From: an uncultured Anaerolineae bacterium
GTDB taxonomy: Bacteria; Chloroflexota; Anaerolineae; Anaerolineales; Villigracilaceae
Length of the DNA: 41,014 bases
Direction of reading: 5' to 3'
Assembly (NCBI GenBank): GCA_903854805.1
Contig: CAINXK010000074.1
Location: 1 to 41,014 of the forward strand
The first letter of the stretch is position 1; every line of letters begins with the position of its first letter. The translations under genes were made by a program, and so were the position numbers. The notes beneath the pieces are model-generated. The model made no database searches. It was given only the letters and a program-made list of their open reading frames with translations, and had not been told where the DNA came from. Shown here in pieces: positions 14,434 to 23,336 of this stretch.

Positions 14434-15885
14434 TCACGTATGGTTACTATCAGATGCCCTGAAGTGCCGCTCCAACCGTTCCAATTCCCGGTCAGCGTCA
14501 GCATTCAAGGCAAGCGGTTGATAATCCTTTAATATATTTTTAGTGATGTCTTGAATTTCATCCATAATGTCGGGCATTCCAGCAGTTCTCCACTTCTCAT
14601 AAGTATCGTGGAAACCCATCTTGCTCAGGTACCACCTACCATCACGCACAGCCTTCATGGTGGATTTTTGTTTCATGAAGTTGCCGCCTGGCCCCGCATC
14701 GGCTATGATTTCATCCAACCAGCGATCGCTATCGGTCGGAATGCCCTGGTACAACCGGGAACTGCGTCGAAAGATTTCAACATCCATTACCATTTGTTCC
14801 AGGCATAGAATAGTGGAGCCTCCAAACAATCCTGGCCCTACCAGAATATCCGGCCAGGCCATGGTCGGAAGGGCCCAGTTGATCGCGCGTTCATAGCTTG
14901 CCTGGGCTCCGGGGTAATATTGATCAGTTCCACCAGTGGCAGCCTCAACCGGGAGACCATAATAACGTCCCATTTCTGTCATCGCAGCGCCAAAAATCGA
15001 ATTCTCCACCGCGCCGCCAGTGTAGCGCCAGGTATACGGTTCTATAGTCTGCGGGAATGGTGCATAAATAACCGGAGTGCCTGGTTCTGCAGCTTGCACC
15101 AGGCACAGAATCGCCAGCGCCTCACAGTTGGCCAATAGCACATTCGAGATCATGCTGGCTGGGCCAGTCGCGCCCATCAGCGGCATAGGCATCAATGCGA
15201 CCGGAATGTCCCAGCCAGTGAGTTCCAGGTAGGCATCGGTGTAAGTATCATCAATCACTAACGGCGACATAGGACACAGAATATGCGAGAATGGATGTGT
15301 TGCACGAATGGTTTTCTTATCGCCAAAAGTGATTTGTAGAATTTCAAGCAGCAGCCGAGATTTTTCGGCAGAATCGGTCGAATCCTGGACGTGCTTGGAA
15401 CAATTTTTGAACACATTGCGCCAGTACGAGACATAGTCACTCAAAGATTCGGCGGCAAATCCACCATCCACCATATTCCAATAGATACCGATATCGTCGA
15501 GGGCATCAATCAAGTGCGTGGCTTTCAACCAATCATCAAAGCTGCCAGGACGGATCTCGCCGGTTTCCCAATCCATTACGCTAACCGCACCTCCATCCGC
15601 CAGCAGCGAACACGTTCCAGTGTTCATGTCCAGATCCCAGCCTGGACGCCGTCCACCGAGCTTGAATTTCTTAGGCGTCAGATTAAGGCACTCTTCCACA
15701 AACGCGCGTGGAAAATGAACGATTCCCGTCGATTCATTGACTTCCGCCCCCGCTTTTGCCAGCACATTACGACCTCTCTCAGACAGCACGCGCACACCGC
15801 TGCCCTTTGGGGCCAGCAGTTTAAGGCTGCGCTCGTGAATTTGAATACGTTCATCCGCCGAAAGCACTTGAACCTGCGCTCTCAT
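14434..15885 (-). CDS. MttB-family corrinoid methyltransferase, paralogue 3
   Basis: This 483-residue non-pyrrolysine MttB-superfamily enzyme is a predicted methylamine-type demethylase acting on a corrinoid protein. Recognisable parts are the N-terminal helices (VLSADERIQIHERSLKLL), LGGRRPGWDLDM, the central MGATGPASMISNVLLANCEA and AGPGGNFMKQKSTMKAVRDG near the C-terminus. The segment KGSGVRVLSERGR differs from the usual ‘G(V)xxxSxxAL’ start, so it is the most divergent of the four. The ATG at 15883-15885 has an AGGA site. It is followed after 7 nt by paralogue 4, so the two are translated together. The 181-nt gap in front could hold an internal promoter: TTGGAC at 15925-15930 and TATAGT at 15900-15905 on the minus strand, spacer 19 nt. 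That is weak evidence. Confidence 0.9.
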   Translation of the reverse strand: MRAQVQVLSADERIQIHERSLKLLAPKGSGVRVLSERGRNVLAKAGAEVNESTGIVHFPRAFVEECLNLTPKKFKLGGRRPGWDLDMNTGTCSLLADGGAVSVMDWETGEIRPGSFDDWLKATHLIDALDDIGIYWNMVDGGFAAESLSDYVSYWRNVFKNCSKHVQDSTDSAEKSRLLLEILQITFGDKKTIRATHPFSHILCPMSPLVIDDTYTDAYLELTGWDIPVALMPMPLMGATGPASMISNVLLANCEALAILCLVQAAEPGTPVIYAPFPQTIEPYTWRYTGGAVENSIFGAAMTEMGRYYGLPVEAATGGTDQYYPGAQASYERAINWALPTMAWPDILVGPGLFGGSTILCLEQMVMDVEIFRRSSRLYQGIPTDSDRWLDEIIADAGPGGNFMKQKSTMKAVRDGRWYLSKMGFHDTYEKWRTAGMPDIMDEIQDITKNILKDYQPLALNADADRELERLERHFRASDSNHT

Positions 15886-16066
15886 AAAATCCTTCTTTCA
15901 CTATACATATTCACAGATTGGTAAGTCCAAAATTTAGTCTGGATAAGTAAAGCTGACGCTCCAGTAAGATGCTGCCGAAATATCATTCCAACGATTTTCC
16001 ACAATTGGTGTGTGGGGTAGCGTTATGGAACTAACGAAACCCAACAGATAAGCGCCTTTATCCCCG

Positions 16067-17545
16067 CTACTCAAAAGTCCTATCGGCCATTTTTAGAATA
16101 TGTTTGAGTTCTTTCTGACAATGAGGTTCCAATGGCTCTGGCAGGTGGTGTTCCAGTATCCATTTGACTTTTTCCTGCGCCACTTCTATCGGGTCACGAT
16201 ACCCCGTAATGGATGCGGGAGGATGACCATCTGCTTTTTTCGACTGCATGGTTAATTCTGAAAAACTGCGCCGGCGTATGTTCTCGCGGGTATGGCGATG
16301 GCGCAAAAATGCCCCGCGCGGACCGACTTCCCTGATCACATCCAATGCCAGCGCCGCAGAACTGGTATCCAATCCGGCAGCTTCAATCCGGACATGCTGA
16401 TAGATATCGTTATCGAGCAGGATTTCTTCCGGGTAAAGCAGTGTGCACGATTCGAGCAAACCCAAGCCACTGCCGGTTTCTGCCCCAACCAGGGCGCACA
16501 ATAACAGCGAGGAAGCTGCTTCTCCGGCCGACTGCCACCCCGGAACCTGCCCATCCGTGGCAAACACACCTGCAAGGCTGGGAACTCCCCATTGATGGGC
16601 CATTTCCACGCCAATCGGATAAAGCAGTGTGCCTTCCCAAGCTGTGGCAAGATAAGCACCTGTGCGAGGATGCATGATCCCGGGCATCAACGAGTGGAAA
16701 ATCGGCGCACCAGGGAAGGCCATCTGGACCAGGCTCATAGCAGCCACGATTTCCGCATCCCCGGTTACGAGCGTCCCCGCCAATGTGGCAGGGCCCGTGG
16801 AACCAGTGTTCGCCATCGACATGAACCCTACTGGAAGCCGGGCTTCAGCCAGGACCAACGCCGCCTCCATGCCACCCCGGTCAAGACCCAGCGGGGCAAT
16901 GCAGCACACCAAAAGCGAAAGCGGTGGACGTTCACGCAGGGTTTTCTCATCCCCAGCAATCACACGCGCCATTTCAACGGCGCTTTTCGCCATTTTAGCG
17001 TCCATGATAGTTTCGCTCTGGACGTGCTTGAGCGTATTGTTGAACGAAGCATCAAGTTCGTGCAGCGGGGCTGTCTCGGGGAAGTCCTGTGCGCTAACAA
17101 CTGGCCAATAAAAACCAATTGATGTCAGGTAATCGGAGATGCGCGCCATTTTAGCAACGTCATCCTTGCAAGACGAGCGCCTCTGCCGGGTCACGAAATC
17201 AATCGCTTCCACTCCGCAGCCGTCGGTCGCCATATAGGTACAGGAACCGTCAAGCTTCAAATCATAGGCCAATGAACGTGCCCCCATTGTATAAAAACGT
17301 GGCGCATGAGACAGCGATTCGAGAACCAGCTGCGGACGTATTTTTACAATCTGTGTCTTGAAATCGACATTCGCACCGTGTTCTGCATAGATTTTCAAGG
17401 CTTTCTCAGAAGGACAGTGCACGCCGATCTCTTCCAAGATTTTCAGCGTGGCAGATTTCATTTGCTCAAGCTGCGCATCATCCAGGATTCGCAGGTGATA
17501 TGCCGGGGTAATCGGCTGCAGTAACGGGGTTGTACTGTTTGACAT
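16067..17545 (-). CDS. MttB-family corrinoid methyltransferase, paralogue 2
   Basis: This 492-residue MttB-superfamily enzyme is closely related to paralogue 1. Shared blocks include TDGCGVEAID, TRQRRSSCKDDVAKMARI, TLKHVQSETIMDA and TGPATLAGTLVTGDAEI, so the two arose by tandem duplication. A C-terminal block, EVGPRGAFLRHRHTRENIRR, matches the GPGGHYL-type motif of the family but reads GPRG instead of GPGG. The role should be substrate demethylation onto the corrinoid protein of the operon. The ATG at 17543-17545 follows an AAAGGGA site. It ends in TAG; read-through as pyrrolysine would add only two or three residues before TAA, so this is an ordinary stop. The substrate is unknown and likely differs from that of paralogue 1. 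Confidence 0.92.
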   Translation of the reverse strand: MSNSTTPLLQPITPAYHLRILDDAQLEQMKSATLKILEEIGVHCPSEKALKIYAEHGANVDFKTQIVKIRPQLVLESLSHAPRFYTMGARSLAYDLKLDGSCTYMATDGCGVEAIDFVTRQRRSSCKDDVAKMARISDYLTSIGFYWPVVSAQDFPETAPLHELDASFNNTLKHVQSETIMDAKMAKSAVEMARVIAGDEKTLRERPPLSLLVCCIAPLGLDRGGMEAALVLAEARLPVGFMSMANTGSTGPATLAGTLVTGDAEIVAAMSLVQMAFPGAPIFHSLMPGIMHPRTGAYLATAWEGTLLYPIGVEMAHQWGVPSLAGVFATDGQVPGWQSAGEAASSLLLCALVGAETGSGLGLLESCTLLYPEEILLDNDIYQHVRIEAAGLDTSSAALALDVIREVGPRGAFLRHRHTRENIRRRSFSELTMQSKKADGHPPASITGYRDPIEVAQEKVKWILEHHLPEPLEPHCQKELKHILKMADRTFE

Positions 17546-17624
17546 GATTTTTCCCTTTCGGGATGCCTTAAATGGCCAGGTATGGCTGGCATGTTAATAT
17601 GTTGGACGCAACGCTAGCGCCCGT

Positions 17625-19079
17625 TCAATCACACAATTCTTTATCAGCAGCTGCCAGGATGCGCTCCAACTCTTTTTGCTTTTCAGCCTCAACAGGCTCA
17701 GGATGATGGTTGTCAAGGATCCAGCGAGTCTGCTCAATGGCATACTCACGCGGATCACGATATTTACCATCTGGACCAACCTGGTGAGAAAGCCCTCGCT
17801 TCATCGATTCACGCATGTACTTGCGAGTATGTTTCTGGGCCAGGTAATGGCCTCCAGGACCAACAGCGTCAATCGTATCAAGCGCCAATGTCTCGTCGTT
17901 GATATTCATCGTCATCAGGTAATGGCGTGCTTTCTGATAAATATCATTATCCAGAAGCAGCGATTCGGGGTACAGGCGGGTGTAGGTATGTGTCAATCCC
18001 ATGCCCGTTACAAACTCTGCCCCCGTCAACCCAACCATAAAAGCATCCAGCGCCACCTCTGAGCCGGATTGCCAGGTACCGGCCTCGCGCGCATCGGTTC
18101 CATAGCATGCGCCCAGGGCGGGCATGCCCCAATTGTGGGCCATTTCTACCGGGGCATAACGCCCACGTGCATCCAGGGGATAACTGACATAGTTCCCCGA
18201 GCTTGGATCTGCCCAGGCCTGCATCATCGAATGGAAGACTGGCGCGCCTGGGGCGACCATCTGCATCAGCACAGTGGCACTGATAACTTCCGCATCACCC
18301 ATCGCCAACGCCCCGGCCAATGTGGCGGGCGCAGTTGTGCCCATGGTAGGCATGGATAGAAATCCAACCGGCACACCAGCCTCAGCCAACACCATGGCGC
18401 CTTCAATGCCATCCTTGTCCTGGATCAACGGGGCAATCGTACAAACCAGCAGTGAGAAATTGGGGCGTTTGCGAAGTTCTTCCTTACTACCCGCGATTAC
18501 CGTCGACATTTCCAGTGCATAGCGAGCATCCGCTTCGCCCATGATTGTTTCGCTCTGGATATGCTTGAGCGTGTTACGGAAACCAGCATCCAGATCATGC
18601 AGCGGAGCAGTACGACCATTCTCCTGTGAACTAACCATGGGCCAATAGAATGCAACGGATGGTAGATAATCGGCCACACGCGCCATCATACCAACGTCGG
18701 CTTTACAGGATGGCCGTCGCTGACGGGTATCCAGGTCAATCGTCTCCACTCCACAGCCATCAGTCGTGAAATAGGTACTGCCATCTCCCAGATGAAAGTC
18801 ATAGAAGGGATTACGTGCGCCAATATTGAAATAACGCGGCGTCTTAGCCAGATATCTCATGACAATATCCCGCGGAAAACGAACAATTTGCTTTTCAAAA
18901 TCAACCTTTGCGCCATGTTCCGCCAGAACCTTCAGCGCCTTATCCGATGGAAACTTGACCCCGGTGCGCTCCATCACACTCAAAGTAGCATCCTGAAGCT
19001 GGCTCAGTTGCTCATTGGTGAGGTACTGAAAGCGGTATGGGGTTTTGATGGGTTCAAGTGGTTTGAGTTCTGCAAGCAT
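17625..19079 (-). CDS. MttB-family corrinoid methyltransferase, paralogue 1
   Basis: This 484-residue MttB-superfamily enzyme is the first methyltransferase after the permease genes, and the operon's best candidate for acting directly on the imported compound (inference from order only). Blocks: RTGVKFPSDKALKVLAEHGA, NIGARNPFYDFHLGDGSTYF, TDGCGVETID, TLKHIQSETIMGE, TTAPATLAGALAMGDAEV and AVGPGGHYLAQKHTRKYMRE. It is the close paralogue of the next gene. Length and lack of internal stops put it among the non-pyrrolysine members. The ATG at 19077-19079 follows a strong AAAGGAG site. It lies 84 nt after dppC-type permease and 79 nt before paralogue 2, so it reads as one transcript. Confidence 0.93.
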   Translation of the reverse strand: MLAELKPLEPIKTPYRFQYLTNEQLSQLQDATLSVMERTGVKFPSDKALKVLAEHGAKVDFEKQIVRFPRDIVMRYLAKTPRYFNIGARNPFYDFHLGDGSTYFTTDGCGVETIDLDTRQRRPSCKADVGMMARVADYLPSVAFYWPMVSSQENGRTAPLHDLDAGFRNTLKHIQSETIMGEADARYALEMSTVIAGSKEELRKRPNFSLLVCTIAPLIQDKDGIEGAMVLAEAGVPVGFLSMPTMGTTAPATLAGALAMGDAEVISATVLMQMVAPGAPVFHSMMQAWADPSSGNYVSYPLDARGRYAPVEMAHNWGMPALGACYGTDAREAGTWQSGSEVALDAFMVGLTGAEFVTGMGLTHTYTRLYPESLLLDNDIYQKARHYLMTMNINDETLALDTIDAVGPGGHYLAQKHTRKYMRESMKRGLSHQVGPDGKYRDPREYAIEQTRWILDNHHPEPVEAEKQKELERILAAADKELCD

Positions 19080-19163
19080 TTAACACACTCCTTTGTCAAA
19101 GAATTACAATGCGAAGCAATCTTAAATAAAGCATGCGTCTGGTGCAATATAAAAACGGGCCGT

Positions 19164-20102
19164 TCACATTTCTCCTGCTTTTTGTAAAACCTTATACGGG
19201 TCAAAAGCATCCCGCAGACCATCGCCAATATAATTGACCGAAATAATTGTCAGGAAGATCATGATGCCAGGGAAAATGGCCAGCCAGGGGTAACGGATGA
19301 AATTCTCCTGGGCATTGCTTAGCAGATTTCCCCAGCTTGGTGTCGGTGGCTGAATCCCGAATCCAAGAAAACTCAGACCGGATTCTTCGATGATGGCATA
19401 GCCCAATTCAAGGGTAGATTCAACGATAATTGGGCCAATTGTATTTGGCAAAATATGACTTGTAATAATGCGAAAAGGTGAGGCGCCCAGCGCGCGGGAT
19501 GCCGTTACAAAATCCAGCTCGCGCAAAGTCAGAAATGCCGCCCGCACCAAACGTGCAAAAGTCATCCACGATAGCAACCCAATCACCACTGCAATTGTCA
19601 AGACACTGTTATGCGCGATGAAAGGAATGTCAATCTCCCGTAAGATTGCGCTTAGCAGGATCAACACCAACAGTGAAGGCAGCGTCAGCACAGCATCTGT
19701 AATCCGCATTAAAATGTTGTCCACTAAGCCGCCCGCATAACCAGCCACCGCACCCACGGTTACGCCAATCGAGAGCGTGATAACTACCACCAGCAGCCCA
19801 ACCGACAGCGAAATACGCCCACCGTACTGGATACGAGTCAGCAAATCACGACCCAGGGCATCGGTTCCCATGGGATGCTGCCAGGAAGGTGTCTGAAAAC
19901 GCTCGGACATGCTGGATTTTTCCGGATAGTACGGCGAAAGCCCAGCCAACCCTACAGTCAGGATCAACAGTGCCAGAATAAAAAAGCCTCCCATGGCGCC
20001 CGGATGCCGCCGAAAACGTTTCCAGATGATCCATGAGGTTGTCTCGTTTCCTTGATGTCTTTTTGATAAGTTGGGCGCCTTTTCTTGCGCTGGTTGTTTC
20101 AT
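19164..20102 (-). CDS. ABC transporter permease, DppC/OppC type
   Basis: This 312-residue inner-membrane permease belongs to the peptide/nickel/opine (Dpp/Opp) importers. It has an N-terminal OppC-like segment with the first helix (FFILALLILTVGLAGLSPYY), then HPMGTDALGRDLLTRI, typical of DppC proteins, five further helices, and the ATPase-contacting loop RALGASPFRIITSHILPN. The chosen start is ATG 20100-20102, 10 nt after the stop of the partner permease. The frame is open further upstream, to 20156, which would overlap the partner by 44 nt. The partner permease and a binding protein lie upstream and four methyltransferases downstream. No ATPase gene (DppD/DppF) occurs in this cluster, so ATPases must come from elsewhere. 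Confidence 0.93.
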   Translation of the reverse strand: MKQPAQEKAPNLSKRHQGNETTSWIIWKRFRRHPGAMGGFFILALLILTVGLAGLSPYYPEKSSMSERFQTPSWQHPMGTDALGRDLLTRIQYGGRISLSVGLLVVVITLSIGVTVGAVAGYAGGLVDNILMRITDAVLTLPSLLVLILLSAILREIDIPFIAHNSVLTIAVVIGLLSWMTFARLVRAAFLTLRELDFVTASRALGASPFRIITSHILPNTIGPIIVESTLELGYAIIEESGLSFLGFGIQPPTPSWGNLLSNAQENFIRYPWLAIFPGIMIFLTIISVNYIGDGLRDAFDPYKVLQKAGEM

Positions 20103-20112
20103 GCAATCACCA

Positions 20113-21153
20113 TCAGGAGTAACGGATTCTGGGATCGAGGTAGGCATAGAGTACATCCGCCAGCAGGTTGGAGAGAATAATCGAGATACCTCCGATGATG
20201 AGCACTGCCATCAGAATGGGATAATCACGCTGGAGCGCGGCCTGGTAATACAGCAGTCCCATTCCTGGCCAGGCAAACAACATTTCGATAAAAACAGCCC
20301 CGCCGAAGATATAAGGTAGGTCAAGCGCCAGGAGCGTCACCAACGGAATGAGCGCATTACGCAAGGCGTGTTTGAACATTACTTTACGCGCTGATAACCC
20401 TTTTGCGCGCGCTGTGCGAAGATAATCCTGATTGATCACATCCAGCATGCTGGAACGCAAAAAACGTGAGTACCACGCCAACCAACCCAGCGCACCCGCC
20501 GCAACGGGCAAAACCAGGTGCGAAACCCGATCTGCCAGCGAAAAAGGCGCGCCAATCGTGTATATTCCACCCACAGGCAGCAAGGGTTCGCCAGTCAGGG
20601 GGTTTTTGAGCCAGACATAAAAAATAATGATCAATATAAGCCCAAGCCAAAAATCCGGCAGAGCCTGGCCTGCAAATGCGAAAGTGGTAACTGCAATATC
20701 AAAAATGGAATACTGCTTGATGGCTGACAGCACCCCAATCGGAATAGCCATACTGATTGCCACCACCATTGTGATTGTCATCAGATAAATAGTATTCGGC
20801 AGGCGAATATTTATTTCATCAAGAACCGGTTGGCGGGTGCGGAACGAATAACCAAAATCACCACGGAAAACCCCGCGACGCGTACCGGGACCATCCGGAG
20901 TACCATCACCGTTCAGGTCCACCTTCATCCAATCATTACCTACCAGCCAGACCAAATATTGAAACGGGATCGGTTTGTCCAAGCCCAATTGTCGCTTGAG
21001 GATCAATACCCGTTCAGCCGGAATGCGACGCGACTGACCATATCCGGCCAACGGTCCACCCGGAGCCAGATTGACCAGCCCAAAAAACAGGATACTGAGC
21101 AAGAACATCATGATCAAAGCCTGCAACAGCCGGCGAGCAACATAATGAGTCAA
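20113..21153 (-). CDS. ABC transporter permease, DppB/OppB type
   Basis: This 346-residue permease is the partner of the DppC-type protein. The first helix (ALIMMFLLSILFFGLVNLAPGG) is followed by a long extracytoplasmic loop (about 35-115) with a DLNGDGTPDGPGTRRG insert that resembles a calcium-binding loop. Five more helices and the coupling loop YLRTARAKGLSARKVMFKHA follow, ending in LDPRIRYS as OppB/DppB proteins do. The start is a TTG at 21151-21153 with an AAAGGTGG site 4 nt before it; the N-terminus THYVARRLLQ fits the family, so the TTG start is likely. It lies 157 nt after the binding protein, with a stem-loop between. The transported compound is unknown; the operon context suggests something methylated. 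Confidence 0.93.
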   Translation of the reverse strand: MTHYVARRLLQALIMMFLLSILFFGLVNLAPGGPLAGYGQSRRIPAERVLILKRQLGLDKPIPFQYLVWLVGNDWMKVDLNGDGTPDGPGTRRGVFRGDFGYSFRTRQPVLDEINIRLPNTIYLMTITMVVAISMAIPIGVLSAIKQYSIFDIAVTTFAFAGQALPDFWLGLILIIIFYVWLKNPLTGEPLLPVGGIYTIGAPFSLADRVSHLVLPVAAGALGWLAWYSRFLRSSMLDVINQDYLRTARAKGLSARKVMFKHALRNALIPLVTLLALDLPYIFGGAVFIEMLFAWPGMGLLYYQAALQRDYPILMAVLIIGGISIILSNLLADVLYAYLDPRIRYS

Positions 21154-21277
21154 TTGACCACCTTTCGATAATTCCAGTACTAACTCAGAGCCACGCGTAT
21201 CTACTCCTACGAAATATGGACTCCTACCGGCTAAATTTCAGCGCCAGCTTTGCAATATTCGGAACGATTGATAGCCT

Positions 21278-21303
21278 GGGGACCGGCTTTATTCCCGGTC
21301 CCC
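21278..21303 (-). promoter_or_regulatory. intercistronic stem-loop after the binding-protein gene
   Basis: GGGGACCGG at 21278-21286 pairs with CCGGTCCCC at 21295-21303 around an 8-nt loop. It lies just past the binding-protein stop and has no U run. Such stems often protect the binding-protein part of the transcript and lower permease output. Confidence 0.5.
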
Positions 21304-21310
21304 GGCTGCA

Positions 21311-23092
21311 TCATTTGACCAGCTCCCAATCCGCGGAGTTCCAACTCACCACACTGTTGATATTGGCCTGGATATTGCTCAACCGTGTCGAATAAGCATC
21401 CGCGTTAAGCGTCGAAAACAACAGAATTTGTGGAAGTTCCGCGTCCAACAATTTCGCCATCTCGCAGAAAGCCTGCTGACGTACTTTTTCATCCAACGTA
21501 TAGGCCTGATTAAGTAGATCGTCCATTTGCGGGTTATTCCAGCGCCCAATGTTCCAACCCTGATCGGGCACGGATGCCGAAGAGTTGTAATATTTCCAAA
21601 TGAAATCGGTGGGATCATTCCCGAAATAACCGTCATCGTATAAATCAATATCAAAATTACCAGACTGTTCGATCCCACCGCTGGAAGTATCAGCCCACAT
21701 CACGCTTCCTTGGGATTGTGTCAAATCTGCCTGGATACCCACATTCTTGAGCATCTCACCAATTAACTGTTGGGTAAGTGTCAGCGGTTCGCCGTACTCA
21801 GAATAAGTGAGTAAATCGAATTTAAATTTCTCGCCATCACGGGCGGTTTTGCAACCTTTGCATTCGCGAATGCCATCGCCATCCGTATCAACCCAACCGG
21901 CCTGTTCGAGTAAAGCCTTGGCAGCTTCCGCATCAAATTTTGGGCGCGGAATGTTACACGTATTGTACGGCGGACGGAAAAGCTCGCTCCAAACTGGAAC
22001 GGCAAACCCATGCCAGACTGTAGCAGTAATAGCATCCACGTCAATCGCCGAACGGATCGCCTGCCTTACACGCACATCTAAAAAAAATGGGTTTGGGCTT
22101 GCAACCGGGTCAGTTGTGCCTTTAGCCGCCAGGTTGAGATATAGACGCATCGCAAACCGGCTGGTAGGGCTGATACTGACCTTGACATTACTCTCGTTTT
22201 TTAAGTTATCGGCAACCTGCTCGGTCGCCCACATCAGCACATCGGCATCGCCCTGGCGCATCATCGTCTCGCGCACAGTTGCATCCGGTACGATCTTGAT
22301 GATCACCCTATCCAGATTGGGCTTACCCTGCTCAAAATACTTCGGGTTGCGGACAAAAGTCAGGTGGTCGCCTGTCACCCATTCATCCAGCAAGAAAGGC
22401 CCATCACTCAACGGTTTGCGACCGCAGTCCCAGGATTGGAAGCCCTGATCAGCTTTGCAATAATGTTTTGGCCAGATTGCAACCTGGTTATTCCCAAACA
22501 ATGTCAGATATGATGGGTAAACACTGCTGAAGTGAACCACAAACTGGTAGTCATCAATTTTGTCCACACCTGTCACCAAATCAATCCCCGGGATCCACGC
22601 ACCAGTGCCCGGATCAATAATGGCTTGATAGGTAAAAAGCACATCATCGGCGGTCACCGGGCTGCCATCTGCCCAGGTAATATCCGTACGCATTTTCCAG
22701 ATCACATCCATGGTTCCGCTATCCGGATTGATCACCACACCACCATTTTCCGATGTTGGCAGCTCGGCAGCCAGCACCGGGTAGACCTTGCCTTCCGGAT
22801 CAATGGCAGTCATGCCCAACAAAACCATATGCATTACCAACGCATCATAGCCCGAGTCAGCAATTACTGGGTTGAAATTAGGCGGATCTTCAGGTATGAC
22901 GATGGTAATGGTTGACGTTCCAGCTCCAGCTTCGGTTCCAGCCTGAGATGTGGTAGGCTGTAGAACCTGGGTGGGGTCCGCCGGAACAGGTTTCGTTGGT
23001 TGAGACGGAGCGCATCCGCTAATCAGCATCACAACCAACAAAGCCAACGTCCCAAACACAGACAAGAATTTGCAAGATTTCGTTTTTCCCAT
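21311..23092 (-). CDS. ABC transporter solute-binding lipoprotein, SBP_bac_5 (DppA/OppA) type
   Basis: This 593-residue extracytoplasmic binding protein captures the substrate for the Dpp-type permeases. The signal peptide ends in LISGC (lipid Cys27), followed by a Pro/Thr/Gln linker. The family 5 fold then starts (TITIVIPEDPPNFNPVIADS), with ITWADGSPVTADDVLFTYQA, DGPFLLDEWVTGDHLTFVRN and the late VRQAIRSAIDVDAI, all typical. An unusual insert, GWVDTDGDGIRECKGC, contains an Asp-rich calcium-like loop and two cysteines; many Chloroflexota homologues show such loops. ATG 23090-23092 is the start, because it has a GGGAGGA site and begins the signal peptide; the longer frame adds an unlikely 25 residues. 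It is the first gene of the methyltransferase operon. Confidence 0.93.
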   Translation of the reverse strand: MGKTKSCKFLSVFGTLALLVVMLISGCAPSQPTKPVPADPTQVLQPTTSQAGTEAGAGTSTITIVIPEDPPNFNPVIADSGYDALVMHMVLLGMTAIDPEGKVYPVLAAELPTSENGGVVINPDSGTMDVIWKMRTDITWADGSPVTADDVLFTYQAIIDPGTGAWIPGIDLVTGVDKIDDYQFVVHFSSVYPSYLTLFGNNQVAIWPKHYCKADQGFQSWDCGRKPLSDGPFLLDEWVTGDHLTFVRNPKYFEQGKPNLDRVIIKIVPDATVRETMMRQGDADVLMWATEQVADNLKNESNVKVSISPTSRFAMRLYLNLAAKGTTDPVASPNPFFLDVRVRQAIRSAIDVDAITATVWHGFAVPVWSELFRPPYNTCNIPRPKFDAEAAKALLEQAGWVDTDGDGIRECKGCKTARDGEKFKFDLLTYSEYGEPLTLTQQLIGEMLKNVGIQADLTQSQGSVMWADTSSGGIEQSGNFDIDLYDDGYFGNDPTDFIWKYYNSSASVPDQGWNIGRWNNPQMDDLLNQAYTLDEKVRQQAFCEMAKLLDAELPQILLFSTLNADAYSTRLSNIQANINSVVSWNSADWELVK

Positions 23093-23240
23093 TTTTCCTC
23101 CCAAACATTTAAATAGATTCAAGAAATACCCGAATATATTAAAGAAAAACTGCGCCGTGGCTGACATTATGGCAACAGTTTTTCTTGGGAAAGATTCACT
23201 CAGCAGTCTCGGGAAGGATGTTACTCATTAGCATGTTACT

Positions 23241-23269
23241 AAGGTAGCACAATCAGTTTTCCGAGTCAA
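23241..23269 (-). promoter_or_regulatory. probable promoter of the transporter-methyltransferase operon
   Basis: On the minus strand TTGACT (23264-23269) and TACCTT (23241-23246) are 17 nt apart, about 150 nt upstream of the binding-protein start. The -35 is strong and the -10 weak, as expected for a regulated promoter. Confidence 0.4.
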
Positions 23270-23336
23270 CTTTTTTTCGAAAATGTCTAAACCCGCTGAG
23301 ATGGTTCATCCCTGAACCTGACATATGTTCACTTTT

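Noticed and set aside
16067..16069. TAG stop of MttB paralogue 2 as a possible pyrrolysine codon
   Set aside because: The protein is already full length, and read-through would add only two or three residues before a TAA. All four MttB frames are uninterrupted.
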